DNA from: an uncultured Bryobacteraceae bacterium
GTDB lineage: Bacteria > Acidobacteriota > Terriglobia > Bryobacterales > Bryobacteraceae
DNA length: 34,435 nt
Reading direction: 5' to 3'
NCBI GenBank assembly: GCA_955652915.1
Contig: CATPCJ010000063.1
Location: 1 to 34,435 of the forward strand
Below are positions 7,828 through 16,170 of the stretch, one piece after another. The translations under genes were made by a program, and so were the position numbers. The notes beneath the pieces are model-generated. The model was not told where the DNA came from and ran no database searches. It saw only the letters and a list, made by a program, of their open reading frames with translations. Every line of letters starts with the position of its first letter. The first letter of the stretch is position 1.

Positions 7828-9711
7828 CTAATCTCGCGATCCGATAGCTTCTGCAACTTCGATGGCCATGGAATAGCGTCCAAACGGAGCGCTTAACTGG
7901 ACACCTTCCACCAAATGGCGGACGCGCTCGACCATCTCTTGAGCGATGGCCACGCCTTCCTGCCGGGCTTTCTCCGCGTTGTCCACCAGCCGCATTCTCT
8001 CCATGAGACGCTCGGGAACGGGAACTCGCAACTCATTTACCATGAATTCCGCGTTTCGAAAACTGGTCAGGGGCCAGATGCCGCACACCACCGGCAATTT
8101 GAATGGCTCGATACGTTTCAAAAATTGCTCCAGCAAATTGAGATCGAAAACCGGCTGGGTCACGATGTACTCCGCGCCAGCCTGGGCTTTCCACTCCATG
8201 CGGCGGATCTCCTCATCCATATTCAGCGCGCCTGGATTGGCGCCCACGCCCAACAGCAATGAGGTTTGGGAACCCATCGGATTGCCGCCGATGTCGAGCC
8301 CGCGATTCAGATTGTTGACGATGTTGGTGAGCCCGATAGCGTCGACGTCGAAGACCGCCGTGGCGTCGGGATACGTGCCCATGCGCGGTGGATCGCCGGT
8401 GATGCAGATCAGATTGCGGATGCCGACGGTATGCGCGCCGAGCAATTCGGATTGGATGCTGAGAATGTTCCGGTCGCGACAGCAGAAGTGGAGAACGGCT
8501 TCGATCTTGGCCTGTTCCTGAATGAGCTGGCAGGTAACCTGCGCGCTCATGCGGGCACTGGCGCGCGGGCCGTCGGGCACGTTGATGCAATCGATGCCCG
8601 CCGCGGCGCATTCCTTCGCGCCTTGGATTTCTTTCGAAGCGTCCACACCGCGAGGAGGAAGAATCTCGACGAACGCGACGAATTTGCCGGCAGCGAGCCT
8701 GGCGCCCAATTTGCTTTTTTCACCAATCGGAATTTTCGCCAGCGCCTTGACCTTCGCGACAGGCTCTTCGACGGTCGTCTTCAGCCGCTTGATCTGAGGC
8801 CGCAGCGAGCGCACTTCGGCGTGAATCAACTTGATATGTTCGGCGGTGGTGCCGCAACACCCGCCAATTATCCTCACGCCGGCGGTCAAGAAACGGCGCG
8901 CGTACTGCGCCATGTATTCGGGCGAGCATAAGTAAATCTGACGCCCTTCGACCACTGACGGCAGACCCGCATTCGGCATCGCGCTCATGGGCTTGTGCGA
9001 ATAGCGCATCATCTGCTCGAGAGTTTCGAGCGTCGCTTTGGGTCCCACGGAGCAGTTCAGACCAATGGCGTCGGCGGGCCATTCGTCCAATTTGTTCGTG
9101 TAGGTTTCAGGCGTTGCGCCATCGGGCATGTTGCCGTTGTCGTCGATGGTGACATGCGCGACGATCGCCATTTCCGGTCCGGCCACGGCGCGCGCGGCGA
9201 AGACAGCTTCCCGCAGCTCGTTCAGATCGTAAAAAGTTTCCAGGATCAACAGGTCGACGCCGGCTTCCACCAGCGCTTCGGCCTGCTCACGAAACATGTC
9301 GCGCGCTTCGGCAAACGAGATGGATCCCAGCGGCTCGATACGAACGCCCAGCGGTCCGATCGCGCCGGCGACATAGACCGCGTCTCCGGCAGCTTCCCGG
9401 GCGAGCCGAACGCCTGCCAGGTTGATGGCCTTCAGTTTTTCCGCGAGTCCGAATGCCGCGAGCCGCGCGCGATTAGCGCCGAAGGTGTTGGTCTCCAGAA
9501 TCTCCGCGCCGGCCTTGACGTATTCCTGATGTGTCTCCCGCACCAGCGCCGGCGTGGTGAGATTCAGCTCGTCAAAACAGCGATTGATGAAGATGCCCTT
9601 GGAGTAGAGCACGGTGCCCATGGCCCCGTCGGCAACCAGGACGCGGTTGACGAGCTGCTCCCGAAACTCCTTCGGCTTGGCTTGGCTCACTGGGGGTGAA
9701 GTCGCGATCAT
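7828..9711 (-). CDS. Bifunctional homocysteine S-methyltransferase / 5,10-methylenetetrahydrofolate reductase
   Basis: This is a fusion of two methionine-synthesis activities, as in B. subtilis YitJ. Residues 15-310 are the homocysteine methyltransferase barrel, with zinc ligands C220 (GLNCSVGP) and C285/C286 (GGCCGTT). Residues 335-625 are a MetF-type flavoprotein barrel that makes 5-methyl-THF from methylene-THF. Its VEILPPRG, CITGDPPRMGTYPD and TQPVFD motifs are all present. At 627 residues it is full length. The ATG is preceded by an A/T-rich stretch (AGTTATCTAA) with no strong Shine-Dalgarno sequence. It is the first gene of a minus-strand run that continues with the TsaC-like gene. I see no recognisable SAM riboswitch in the 280 bp upstream. 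Confidence 0.93.
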   Translation of the reverse strand: MIATSPPVSQAKPKEFREQLVNRVLVADGAMGTVLYSKGIFINRCFDELNLTTPALVRETHQEYVKAGAEILETNTFGANRARLAAFGLAEKLKAINLAGVRLAREAAGDAVYVAGAIGPLGVRIEPLGSISFAEARDMFREQAEALVEAGVDLLILETFYDLNELREAVFAARAVAGPEMAIVAHVTIDDNGNMPDGATPETYTNKLDEWPADAIGLNCSVGPKATLETLEQMMRYSHKPMSAMPNAGLPSVVEGRQIYLCSPEYMAQYARRFLTAGVRIIGGCCGTTAEHIKLIHAEVRSLRPQIKRLKTTVEEPVAKVKALAKIPIGEKSKLGARLAAGKFVAFVEILPPRGVDASKEIQGAKECAAAGIDCINVPDGPRASARMSAQVTCQLIQEQAKIEAVLHFCCRDRNILSIQSELLGAHTVGIRNLICITGDPPRMGTYPDATAVFDVDAIGLTNIVNNLNRGLDIGGNPMGSQTSLLLGVGANPGALNMDEEIRRMEWKAQAGAEYIVTQPVFDLNLLEQFLKRIEPFKLPVVCGIWPLTSFRNAEFMVNELRVPVPERLMERMRLVDNAEKARQEGVAIAQEMVERVRHLVEGVQLSAPFGRYSMAIEVAEAIGSRD

Positions 9712-9897
9712 TTAGATAACTTTGGCGACCCGGATAATAACTGGACTGGCCGTCCTGCACAACGCCGCGCACTGGGCGGCCGTAAATGCGAGAAATGATT
9801 CCGCTCTTAAAGGCGGCCAGGGTCCGATAAGATGATACACGCCCAGTGTAGCAAAGTGGCGGGGGGTAGGCCTTTGAATCCGCGTTCATCGCCGCTC

Positions 9898-9924
9898 ATC
9901 GGCGGCCAATAATTAGCCGCCGAT
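9898..9924 (-). terminator. Hairpin downstream of the HD-GYP/GGDEF gene
   Basis: ATCGGCGGC (9898-9906) and GCCGCCGAT (9916-9924) form a perfect 9-bp GC-rich stem with an A/T-rich 9-base loop, 67 bp past the stop of the minus-strand c-di-GMP gene. The T-run expected of an intrinsic terminator is absent. It may terminate that gene before the methionine gene on the same strand. The end of the stem overlaps the first copy of the 40-bp direct repeat. Confidence 0.45.
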
Positions 9925-10015
9925 AGGCGATACCCCTACTGCACTGTCATCGTTGCCCAGAGGCTGGAAGAGCGTCGATAGGCGATACCCCTACTGCACG
10001 GTCATCGTTGCCCAG
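9921..10015. repeat. 40-bp direct repeat, one copy being the 3' end of the c-di-GMP gene
   Basis: Positions 9921-9960 and 9976-10015 are identical over 40 bp except for one base (CACTGTCAT against CACGGTCAT), with a 55-bp period. The second copy contains the last eight codons and TAG stop of the HD-GYP/GGDEF gene, read on the minus strand. The first copy is the same sequence placed after the stop. This is a recent small tandem duplication, with a 15-bp non-repeated spacer between copies. Confidence 0.9.
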
Positions 10016-12429
10016 CGAACCGGCCGCTCGGATGGGAGATGATTCGCGCGCTTGTGAATTTCCTTGCTGGCATACATCCTGTGGTCGGCCTCGGCCAGCA
10101 GGCCTTCGGCGTCGGCGCTGTCCTCCGGATAACTGGCTGCTCCCACGCTGAGCGACACCAGCGGCTCCCCGCAGACCCGCTTGCCGCCAATTCGCACCGC
10201 ATTTTCGAACTCGGCAATTCGCTCCTCCACCGCCCGGGGCGACAGGCCCGGAAGCACCAGCACGAATTCGTCGCCACCCATCCGGGCTACATAATCGTAT
10301 TCGCGGCAATGCTCCTTGAGCGTGCCCGCCACCATCTGCAGTAAACGGTTGCCTTCCAGGTGCCCGAAGCGGTCGTTGATTTGCTTGAAGCCGTCGAGGT
10401 CGCAGACCAGCACGGCCAGCGGAGTCTTGGTGCGCCTGGAGCGGCTGAGCTCGTCCTCCAAATGCAAGAACAGGGACCGGGCGTTGGGCAGGCCGGTGAG
10501 GAAGTCGGTGGTGGCGCACGATTCCGCCTGGCGGAAGCGCAACGCGTTTTCTATCGCCAGCGAAACTTTGGATCTCAGGGCCAGCAGAACGCGCAGGTTG
10601 TCCTTGGTGAACGCATCCTTTTCGGAGCGGTACAGGGTCAGAGCGCCGAATGCGCCGTCCAGTCCGTTGAGCGGCACCGAAAGGGCCGACCGCAAGATGC
10701 TGGTCTGCAGCGGATCGTTCGAGTATGCCGATTCGAGCGATGGATCGCTGTTGACCACCCACTCGTCGTTGGCCGCCACCCATCCGGACAGCCCCTCGCC
10801 CAGCGGTATGTTCAGCGATGAGAAGAGGCGGAAATCATCGCCGCTCACATGCTCCGGGATCAGCCGTCCGTTCTTGATGACGTAAATGGCGATGGCGTCG
10901 TAGGGCACGATGGTCTTCAAGCGCACCGCCAAAACCGACAAGGTCTCGCTCAGACTCAGCGAATTGCCGATATCCTGCGTCAGCTCGAAGAGCGATTGTA
11001 CTTCCTGACGGGCGGCCGCGATGGAGTCCAGGAACTGCAGCGGCTCACCGTGCTCAGCGTGCAGCGGGGTCCTGGTGATGGCCAAACCCGCCGCCGGAGC
11101 GATGCCATTCGCGGGGATGCTGGTGGACAACTTGCGCGTGTTCGCAGGCGCCTGCCGGGCTTTTTGTTCCAGCTCGCGGTACCGCGCCTGGAGAATGGCG
11201 ATGACGTTCGGATCGAAAGTGGTCCCCGACTCCGACGCGATCTTCGACATGGCTTCGTCCAGAGGCAGCGCGCGGCGGTACTGGCGATCGGTAGCCAGCG
11301 CGTCCAGACAATCGACCGCGGAAAGAATGCGCGCTCCTATCGGGATTTCTTCGCCTTTCAATCCGTGGGGATATCCGCTACCGTCCCAGCGCTCGTGGTG
11401 GGCCCGCACGATGGGCACCACCGGATAGGGGAAATCGATTTGCTCCAGGATCTCCGCGCCGACGATTGGATGGATCTTCATCTTCTCGAATTCTTCCTGC
11501 GTCAGCCTGCCGGGTTTTGAAATGATGTGCTCGGGAACCGCCAGCTTACCGATGTCGTGGAGCACCGCGGCCGCCCGCAGGGCGTTCAGTTCGTCGGCGG
11601 TAAGGCCAATCTCTTTTCCGATTTCAAGGGCGTATACCTGGACGCGGTGCAGATGTTCGGAGGTGCGGTGGTCTTTGGCGTCGATGGCCAGCGAGAGCGC
11701 CTCTATGGTCCGAAGGTGCAGCGCCGCGACCTGTTCGGTGTGCGACTTCTCGCTCTCCAACCGGCCCAGGTACAGCCGGTAGGATCGAAATATTACATAC
11801 ACCAGGGGAAGGCCGAAAATCGCGGTGCGCCAGCCGAAGCGTCCGTTCGCGAGGTGCACGACCTCAGCGATACCGGCCCCCACAATGTAATACGGAAAGG
11901 ACCAGAAATAGCACGTTTTCCAGACGTTGCGGAACGACTTATGTTCCACCAGCGAGATGATGACCGCTACTGGAAAAGAATTTCCGGCAAAATAGGCACA
12001 GGCCGCCGCCGTAAGAAGCAGCGGCTCGCGAAAATCGACTCCGTGAATTAATGCGGTGTGGTAAACAGCTTCCCCGAGTGAAGTGGCAATCGACACGACC
12101 GATATATTGAAGAGCACTTGAATAACTTGCGGGCGCGTATTCGTTCGGACCAAAGCTTGCAGCAGTGTCGCGCCGCAGGCAATCACCAGCGTTTCCGGCA
12201 CCGTGAGTTCGATGATGCCCACTAGTATGAATAGGAAATTCACCGACATGGTACTAGTGATGCCTGGAAGTTTCACCTTCAGCACCGACCCCGCCAAGGC
12301 AATGGCCAAATAAAACAGGAACTTCGGCAAGTCACCGCTATGAAACTCGATGAGCCCCGTCAGCAAAGCCGTCATTCCAACGGCCATGATGGCCGCTACG
12401 AATAATTTGGCTTTGATCGAGAGTGCCAT
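9991..12429 (-). CDS. Membrane c-di-GMP turnover protein with HD-GYP, GAF and GGDEF domains
   Basis: This 812-residue protein probably both makes and degrades cyclic di-GMP at the inner membrane. Residues 1-220 hold about seven or eight hydrophobic segments forming a sensory membrane domain. The HD-GYP phosphodiesterase domain spans 235-420, with HD at 291-292 and HHERWDGSGYP at 344-354. A GAF domain spans about 480-630. The diguanylate cyclase domain spans 640-800, with DFLTGLPN at 642-649, an intact GGDEF at 718-722 and the product-inhibition RxxD site (R709, D712) exactly five residues before it. I chose the ATG at 12429 because MALSIKAKLFVAAIMAVGM starts the first membrane helix; a longer reading adds 51 proline/arginine-rich residues. 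The gene is monocistronic and divergent from the subtilase gene. Confidence 0.88.
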   Translation of the reverse strand: MALSIKAKLFVAAIMAVGMTALLTGLIEFHSGDLPKFLFYLAIALAGSVLKVKLPGITSTMSVNFLFILVGIIELTVPETLVIACGATLLQALVRTNTRPQVIQVLFNISVVSIATSLGEAVYHTALIHGVDFREPLLLTAAACAYFAGNSFPVAVIISLVEHKSFRNVWKTCYFWSFPYYIVGAGIAEVVHLANGRFGWRTAIFGLPLVYVIFRSYRLYLGRLESEKSHTEQVAALHLRTIEALSLAIDAKDHRTSEHLHRVQVYALEIGKEIGLTADELNALRAAAVLHDIGKLAVPEHIISKPGRLTQEEFEKMKIHPIVGAEILEQIDFPYPVVPIVRAHHERWDGSGYPHGLKGEEIPIGARILSAVDCLDALATDRQYRRALPLDEAMSKIASESGTTFDPNVIAILQARYRELEQKARQAPANTRKLSTSIPANGIAPAAGLAITRTPLHAEHGEPLQFLDSIAAARQEVQSLFELTQDIGNSLSLSETLSVLAVRLKTIVPYDAIAIYVIKNGRLIPEHVSGDDFRLFSSLNIPLGEGLSGWVAANDEWVVNSDPSLESAYSNDPLQTSILRSALSVPLNGLDGAFGALTLYRSEKDAFTKDNLRVLLALRSKVSLAIENALRFRQAESCATTDFLTGLPNARSLFLHLEDELSRSRRTKTPLAVLVCDLDGFKQINDRFGHLEGNRLLQMVAGTLKEHCREYDYVARMGGDEFVLVLPGLSPRAVEERIAEFENAVRIGGKRVCGEPLVSLSVGAASYPEDSADAEGLLAEADHRMYASKEIHKRANHLPSERPVRWATMTVQ

Positions 12430-12847
12430 TCCAGCGGAACTTTGCAATTCTATCGCCGATCTTGAATCATCCCCCCGGAAGTGGCCGGCAGGCAGCCGAA
12501 CCGGTGTACCCGAAATAGGGGACGATTCCCCTACGCCGCGGGCCGGACGTATTGGCACGCCTCGTTTTTCATGGCGATGCAACTGGGAGGGCTTAATTGG
12601 ACTCTCCGGAGCAGGGTTGGATGTCTTATCCCGGCAACCAACGGAAACCTTATGCCGCAGCTAAGGGGATTAGTTCCGAGGGTTCCTGCCGAATGAGACA
12701 GAGTGGCGCATTCACGTAAAGAATTTGTCAAGGAATGTGACGAGCTGTCGCAGCAAGAACATGGAACGCGTGATGCAAACTCTAGTAAAAAAATGCCCGG
12801 AGCTTTGGCGCTGGAATTGCCTTTACGATGCCGTCCGAGGCAGCACG
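12430..12847. other. Divergent intergenic region between c-di-GMP gene and subtilase gene
   Basis: This 418-bp stretch must hold promoters for both divergent genes. The clearest structure is a hairpin at 12516-12533, TAGGGGA-CGAT-TCCCCTA, a perfect 7-bp stem with a 4-base loop, about 90 bp upstream of the HD-GYP start codon. I could not match the region to a c-di-GMP riboswitch or other known RNA. A perfect minus-strand TTGACA (12731-12726) has no partner -10 box at proper spacing. Confidence 0.4.
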
Positions 12848-14542
12848 ATGAAAAAGTTTGTAGCGGTAACGGCAGTCGTCAGCATAACAGCCATGGCGGC
12901 GTTCGCGGGACAGGGCAAGGGAACTTCGCCCGATCTTCCAGGATCGAATTCGTACGCGATGGTCGACGTGATCGTGCAATTCAACTTGCCGGCGAACGGG
13001 GCGGAGTTGGGCAGCATGCAATTCCTGGGACAGATCAACAAACAATTCACCTCTATCCCGGCCGTTCACATGATGCTGCCCGCCGCCTTCATTCCGGTAT
13101 TGCAGAAGATGCCCTTCATCAAGTACGTTTCGCCGAACCGCAGATCGACGGCAAATGTCGACATTTCCACCGCCGCGGTCAACGCGAATCTGGTTTGGTC
13201 CTATGGTTATGACGGCGCCGGCATAGGCGTGGCGGTCATCGACAGCGGGGTGGCACCGGTTGGCGACCTGGCGGGCCGCGTGGTTTACAGCGAGAGCTTC
13301 GTCAGCGGCCAGGACGCTTCCGATGCTTACGGCCATGGAACGCACGTGGCCGGGATCATCGGCGCAAGCGGGGCGGCCTCGCAGGTAACCGGGTCCACCA
13401 GGATACTGAAAGGCATTGCGCCGAAAGCCAATATCGTCAATCTCCGCGTGCTGGATAAGAACGGCTCGGCGCAAGACAGCGACGTGATCAATGCCATTGA
13501 ACGCGCCATCGCGTTGAAGAACACCTACAACATCCGGGTCATCAATCTCTCGCTGGGGCGTCCGGTGTTCGAAAGCTTCACTTTGGATCCGCTGTGCCAG
13601 GCGGTGGAAGCGGCCTGGAAGGCGGGGATCGTGGTGGTCACGGCGGCCGGCAACGCGGGGCGCGATAACTCAGCCGGGACGAATGGCTACGGCACGATCA
13701 TCGCTCCGGGCAACGATCCGTATGTCATCACGGTGGGCGCCGTGAATACACACGGCACCGCCACGATCGCCGACGATGTCGCCGCCAGTTTCAGCTCCAA
13801 AGGTCCGACGGCGATCGATCACATCGTAAAGCCGGACCTGGTGGCGCCGGGCAACAACGTAGTTTCACTGTTGGCTTCGGCAAACTGTACGTTGGCAACC
13901 GCGCACCCCGCGACGCTCATACCGCTGAGCGCTTATGTCGCGGGCGGCGCCGGCAAGTCCAGCAGTTATTTCAAGCTCAGCGGCACCAGCATGGCTGCGC
14001 CGCTGGTGAGCGGCGCGGCGGCATTGCTGATTCAGAGGAACCCGGCGATTACTCCCGATGAGGTGAAGGCCCGCCTGATGAAGACCGCTTCGAAAGCCTT
14101 GCCGCGCTACCAGCACGCCGTGGCGGCGGATGGGACACCTTACAGCTTCCACGGCGACGCGTTTACGGTGGGAGCGGGTTACCTCGACATCTTCGCGGCG
14201 CTGCAGAACAACGATCCGATCCGTTACGCGGCGCTATCGCCGGCGGCGCAATACAACGCCCTGACCGGCCAAGTGACGCTGGTGCGCGACTTGTCGATCA
14301 TCTGGGGCAACAGTCTCATTTGGGGCAGCTCCCTCATTTGGGGTGACTCCCTCATTTGGGGCGACTCCATCATCTGGGGCAACAGCCTGGCGGGCGGGCT
14401 GAACGGCACGTCCCTCATTTGGGGCGATTCGGTGGTGTGGAGCAATCACGGATTAGCGGGCTTCAGCATCATCTGGGGTAATAGCGTGAACCCGTCCACG
14501 CAACCGCAAGCTTCGTCGGCCGACGATGGAGATCAGTTCTGA
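12848..14542 (+). CDS. Secreted subtilisin-like serine protease (S8) with C-terminal IWG repeats
   Basis: This is an extracellular or periplasmic endopeptidase. The start is the ATG at 12848, with GAGG seven bases upstream; it gives a clean signal peptide (MKKFVAVTAVVSITAMAAFA) that longer in-frame starts would bury. The 564-residue precursor has a pro-region up to about residue 110. The peptidase S8 domain has the triad D132 (VIDSGVAP), H163 (GHGTHVAG) and S381 (GTSMAAPLVSGAAAL), with oxyanion N269 (AAGNAG). After the catalytic domain (end about 460), residues 483-546 contain eight W-centred units of the type S-[LIV]-[IV]-W-[GS]-[NDS]. The tail (SADDGDQF) has no recognised sorting signal. 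It is transcribed alone and converges on the DUF1501 gene. Confidence 0.93.
   Translation: MKKFVAVTAVVSITAMAAFAGQGKGTSPDLPGSNSYAMVDVIVQFNLPANGAELGSMQFLGQINKQFTSIPAVHMMLPAAFIPVLQKMPFIKYVSPNRRSTANVDISTAAVNANLVWSYGYDGAGIGVAVIDSGVAPVGDLAGRVVYSESFVSGQDASDAYGHGTHVAGIIGASGAASQVTGSTRILKGIAPKANIVNLRVLDKNGSAQDSDVINAIERAIALKNTYNIRVINLSLGRPVFESFTLDPLCQAVEAAWKAGIVVVTAAGNAGRDNSAGTNGYGTIIAPGNDPYVITVGAVNTHGTATIADDVAASFSSKGPTAIDHIVKPDLVAPGNNVVSLLASANCTLATAHPATLIPLSAYVAGGAGKSSSYFKLSGTSMAAPLVSGAAALLIQRNPAITPDEVKARLMKTASKALPRYQHAVAADGTPYSFHGDAFTVGAGYLDIFAALQNNDPIRYAALSPAAQYNALTGQVTLVRDLSIIWGNSLIWGSSLIWGDSLIWGDSIIWGNSLAGGLNGTSLIWGDSVVWSNHGLAGFSIIWGNSVNPSTQPQASSADDGDQF
14294..14485 (+). repeat. Coding minisatellite for S-[LI]-IWG-[NDS] repeats in the subtilase C-terminus
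   Basis: Near-identical 18-bp units of the form CTCATTTGGGGCGACTCC encode SLIWGD-type hexapeptides. Five units are contiguous (14294-14383), one follows an insertion (AGGLNGT), one is degenerate (SVVWSN) and the last is SIIWGN. The high nucleotide identity of the central units suggests recent expansion by slippage or recombination. Confidence 0.85.
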
Positions 14543-14584
14543 TTTTTCCGGCATTGAGTCGATCAATCCCCATTCGCCGCTTGG

Positions 14585-14665
14585 ACTGTGAAAACATCGC
14601 TCAAAGATCCACACAGGCAAGAATGCCTGTGCTACACAGGCAAGAATGCCTGTGCCACAATTTGC
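14585..14665. repeat. REP-like palindromic element, copy A
   Basis: Two copies of CACAGGCAAGAATGCCTGTG (14612-14631 and 14635-14654) lie 23 bp apart, each an 8-bp perfect stem with an AGAA loop. They are preceded by a conserved leader (CTGTGAAAACATCGCTCAAAG) and followed by CCACAATTTG. The element sits between the convergent subtilase and DUF1501 genes, where it could act as a bidirectional transcription barrier or mRNA stabiliser. The same element occurs near 24.3, 29.6 and 31.5 kb. Confidence 0.88.
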
Positions 14666-14718
14666 CACAAGACCTGGTCACGACCAGCGCGGAACTGAAA
14701 AATGAATGCTTGGCGCGG

Positions 14719-16167
14719 TCACGTCTTCACGATCTGCGGGATCAGTTCACCGTACACGTCCGTCAAGCGCATGTCGCGGCCGTTAAAGCGGTACGTAAGC
14801 CTGGTGTGGTCCATGCCCAGCAGATGAAGGATGGTGGCGTGAAAATCATGAACCGAGATCGGCTGCTCTTCCGCCTTGTAGCCGAACTCATCGCTGGATC
14901 CGATTACTTGTCCGCCTTTAATTTTCGCGCCGGCCATCCAGATGCTCATGGCTCCCGGATTGTGATCGCGTCCCAGGCCACGCTGCGAAATCGGCATGCG
15001 GCCAAATTCCCCTTGCCAGATCACCAGCGTCGAATCCAGAAGACCGCGCGCTTTCAAGTCCGTCAGCAAGCCGGAAATCGGCAAGTCCACTTCCTTGGCA
15101 TGCCGGCCGTGGTTCTCCCGCACGTTCTCATGAGCGTCCCACGTATCGATGTTCTGAACGCCCAAACCACCGTGATATAACTGCACAAACCGCACGCCGC
15201 GCTCCACCAGCCGCCTGGCCATCAGGCATTGACGCGCAAACGGTTCGGTCACCGGATCGTCGAATCCATACAATTTTCGAGTCGCGGCCGATTCCTTTTC
15301 AAGATCCACCGCCTCCGGCGCGCAACTTTGCATGCGATAGGCCAGCTCGTAGGAATTGATCCTGGCCGCCAATTCCGTATCTCCCGGATATTTCCGGGCG
15401 TCCAACTGGTTCAGCTTCCCAAGATAATCGAGACGCGCCCGTTCTTGTCCCGGAGTCACGCCCGAGGGCGGCTTCAGATCGAAGATCGGAGTGCCGGAGG
15501 CCTTAAACACCGTCCCCTGATAGGCGGCCGGCATAAATCCCTGACTCCAGTCGGACGGGCCGCCCATGGGGCCGCCACGCGCATCATAGATCACCACGAA
15601 GCCTGGCAGGTTGTTGCTTTCGGACCCAAGCCCGTACGTCACCCACGAACCCAGGCACGGAAAGCCCATGCGAATGACGCCGCTCTGCAGAGCATAGACC
15701 GCTTGCACGTGATCGTTGGACATGCTGTACATCGAACGGATCACCGCCAGCTCGTCGACATGCGACGCGATATGCGGGAAAATCTCGGACACATCGATGC
15801 CGCTCCCGCCATATTTGCGGAACGTGAATGGGCTCGGCATCAAAGGTCCGGGATTGCCTTGCCGCACTATGATGTCGCCTCTGCCTGTTAAGGGTTGTCC
15901 GGCATAACGCGCCAGCGCTGTCTTGGGATCGAATGTATCCACATGGCTCACGCCGCCGCTCATGAACAACGAAATCACACTTTTCGCGCGTGGCGGGAAA
16001 TGGGGCTTGCGAGAAGCAAACGGGTTCGGCGTGCTGGATGAATTTGAGCACGCGTCTTCGTCAGAGGCCAGCAGACCATCCTGATTGAGCAGCCAGGCCA
16101 ACGCCATGCCACTGATACCGCCGCCGCTTTCAAACAGAAACTCGCGCCGCGACCGGAATCGTTTCAT
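14719..16167 (-). CDS. DUF1501 domain-containing protein, Tat-type signal
   Basis: This 482-residue protein belongs to the DUF1501 family (alkaline phosphatase/sulfatase-like fold), abundant in Planctomycetes and Acidobacteria and of unproven activity. The N-terminus has a twin-arginine-like signal (RSRREFLFESGGG, residues 5-17) followed by a hydrophobic stretch. Typical family segments are visible: SVISLFMSGGVSHVDTFDPK near 63-82, HVDELAVIRSM, QGFMPAAYQGTVF, FVQLYHGG and the C-terminal WQGEFGRMP...GRDHNP. It lies 3 bp after the stop of the cytochrome/DUF1549/DUF1553 gene, the standard partner in these phyla. The pair is thought to take part in envelope-associated polymer or sulfated glycan breakdown, but this is unproven. 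Confidence 0.9.
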   Translation of the reverse strand: MKRFRSRREFLFESGGGISGMALAWLLNQDGLLASDEDACSNSSSTPNPFASRKPHFPPRAKSVISLFMSGGVSHVDTFDPKTALARYAGQPLTGRGDIIVRQGNPGPLMPSPFTFRKYGGSGIDVSEIFPHIASHVDELAVIRSMYSMSNDHVQAVYALQSGVIRMGFPCLGSWVTYGLGSESNNLPGFVVIYDARGGPMGGPSDWSQGFMPAAYQGTVFKASGTPIFDLKPPSGVTPGQERARLDYLGKLNQLDARKYPGDTELAARINSYELAYRMQSCAPEAVDLEKESAATRKLYGFDDPVTEPFARQCLMARRLVERGVRFVQLYHGGLGVQNIDTWDAHENVRENHGRHAKEVDLPISGLLTDLKARGLLDSTLVIWQGEFGRMPISQRGLGRDHNPGAMSIWMAGAKIKGGQVIGSSDEFGYKAEEQPISVHDFHATILHLLGMDHTRLTYRFNGRDMRLTDVYGELIPQIVKT

Positions 16168-16170
16168 GCC

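Noticed and set aside
9712-9897. Possible SAM riboswitch upstream of the methionine-synthesis gene
   Set aside because: CTTATC and GGACCCTGG are present, but the conserved SAM-I core (GATGAAACC, GGCAACC) is absent.
12551-12572. TGGCACG resembling a sigma-54 -24 box upstream of the subtilase
   Set aside because: The -12 part lacks the required GC at correct spacing (CCTCGTTTTT).
12430-12847. Possible c-di-GMP riboswitch upstream of the HD-GYP/GGDEF gene
   Set aside because: Neither strand shows the GEMM core or a tetraloop/receptor pair; only a simple hairpin is present.
14453-14668. Minus-strand frame with CGTGILACV-type peptide
   Set aside because: The peptide is a translation of the REP-like palindromes; the same string appears from copy C at 29.6 kb, so it marks the repeat and not a gene.
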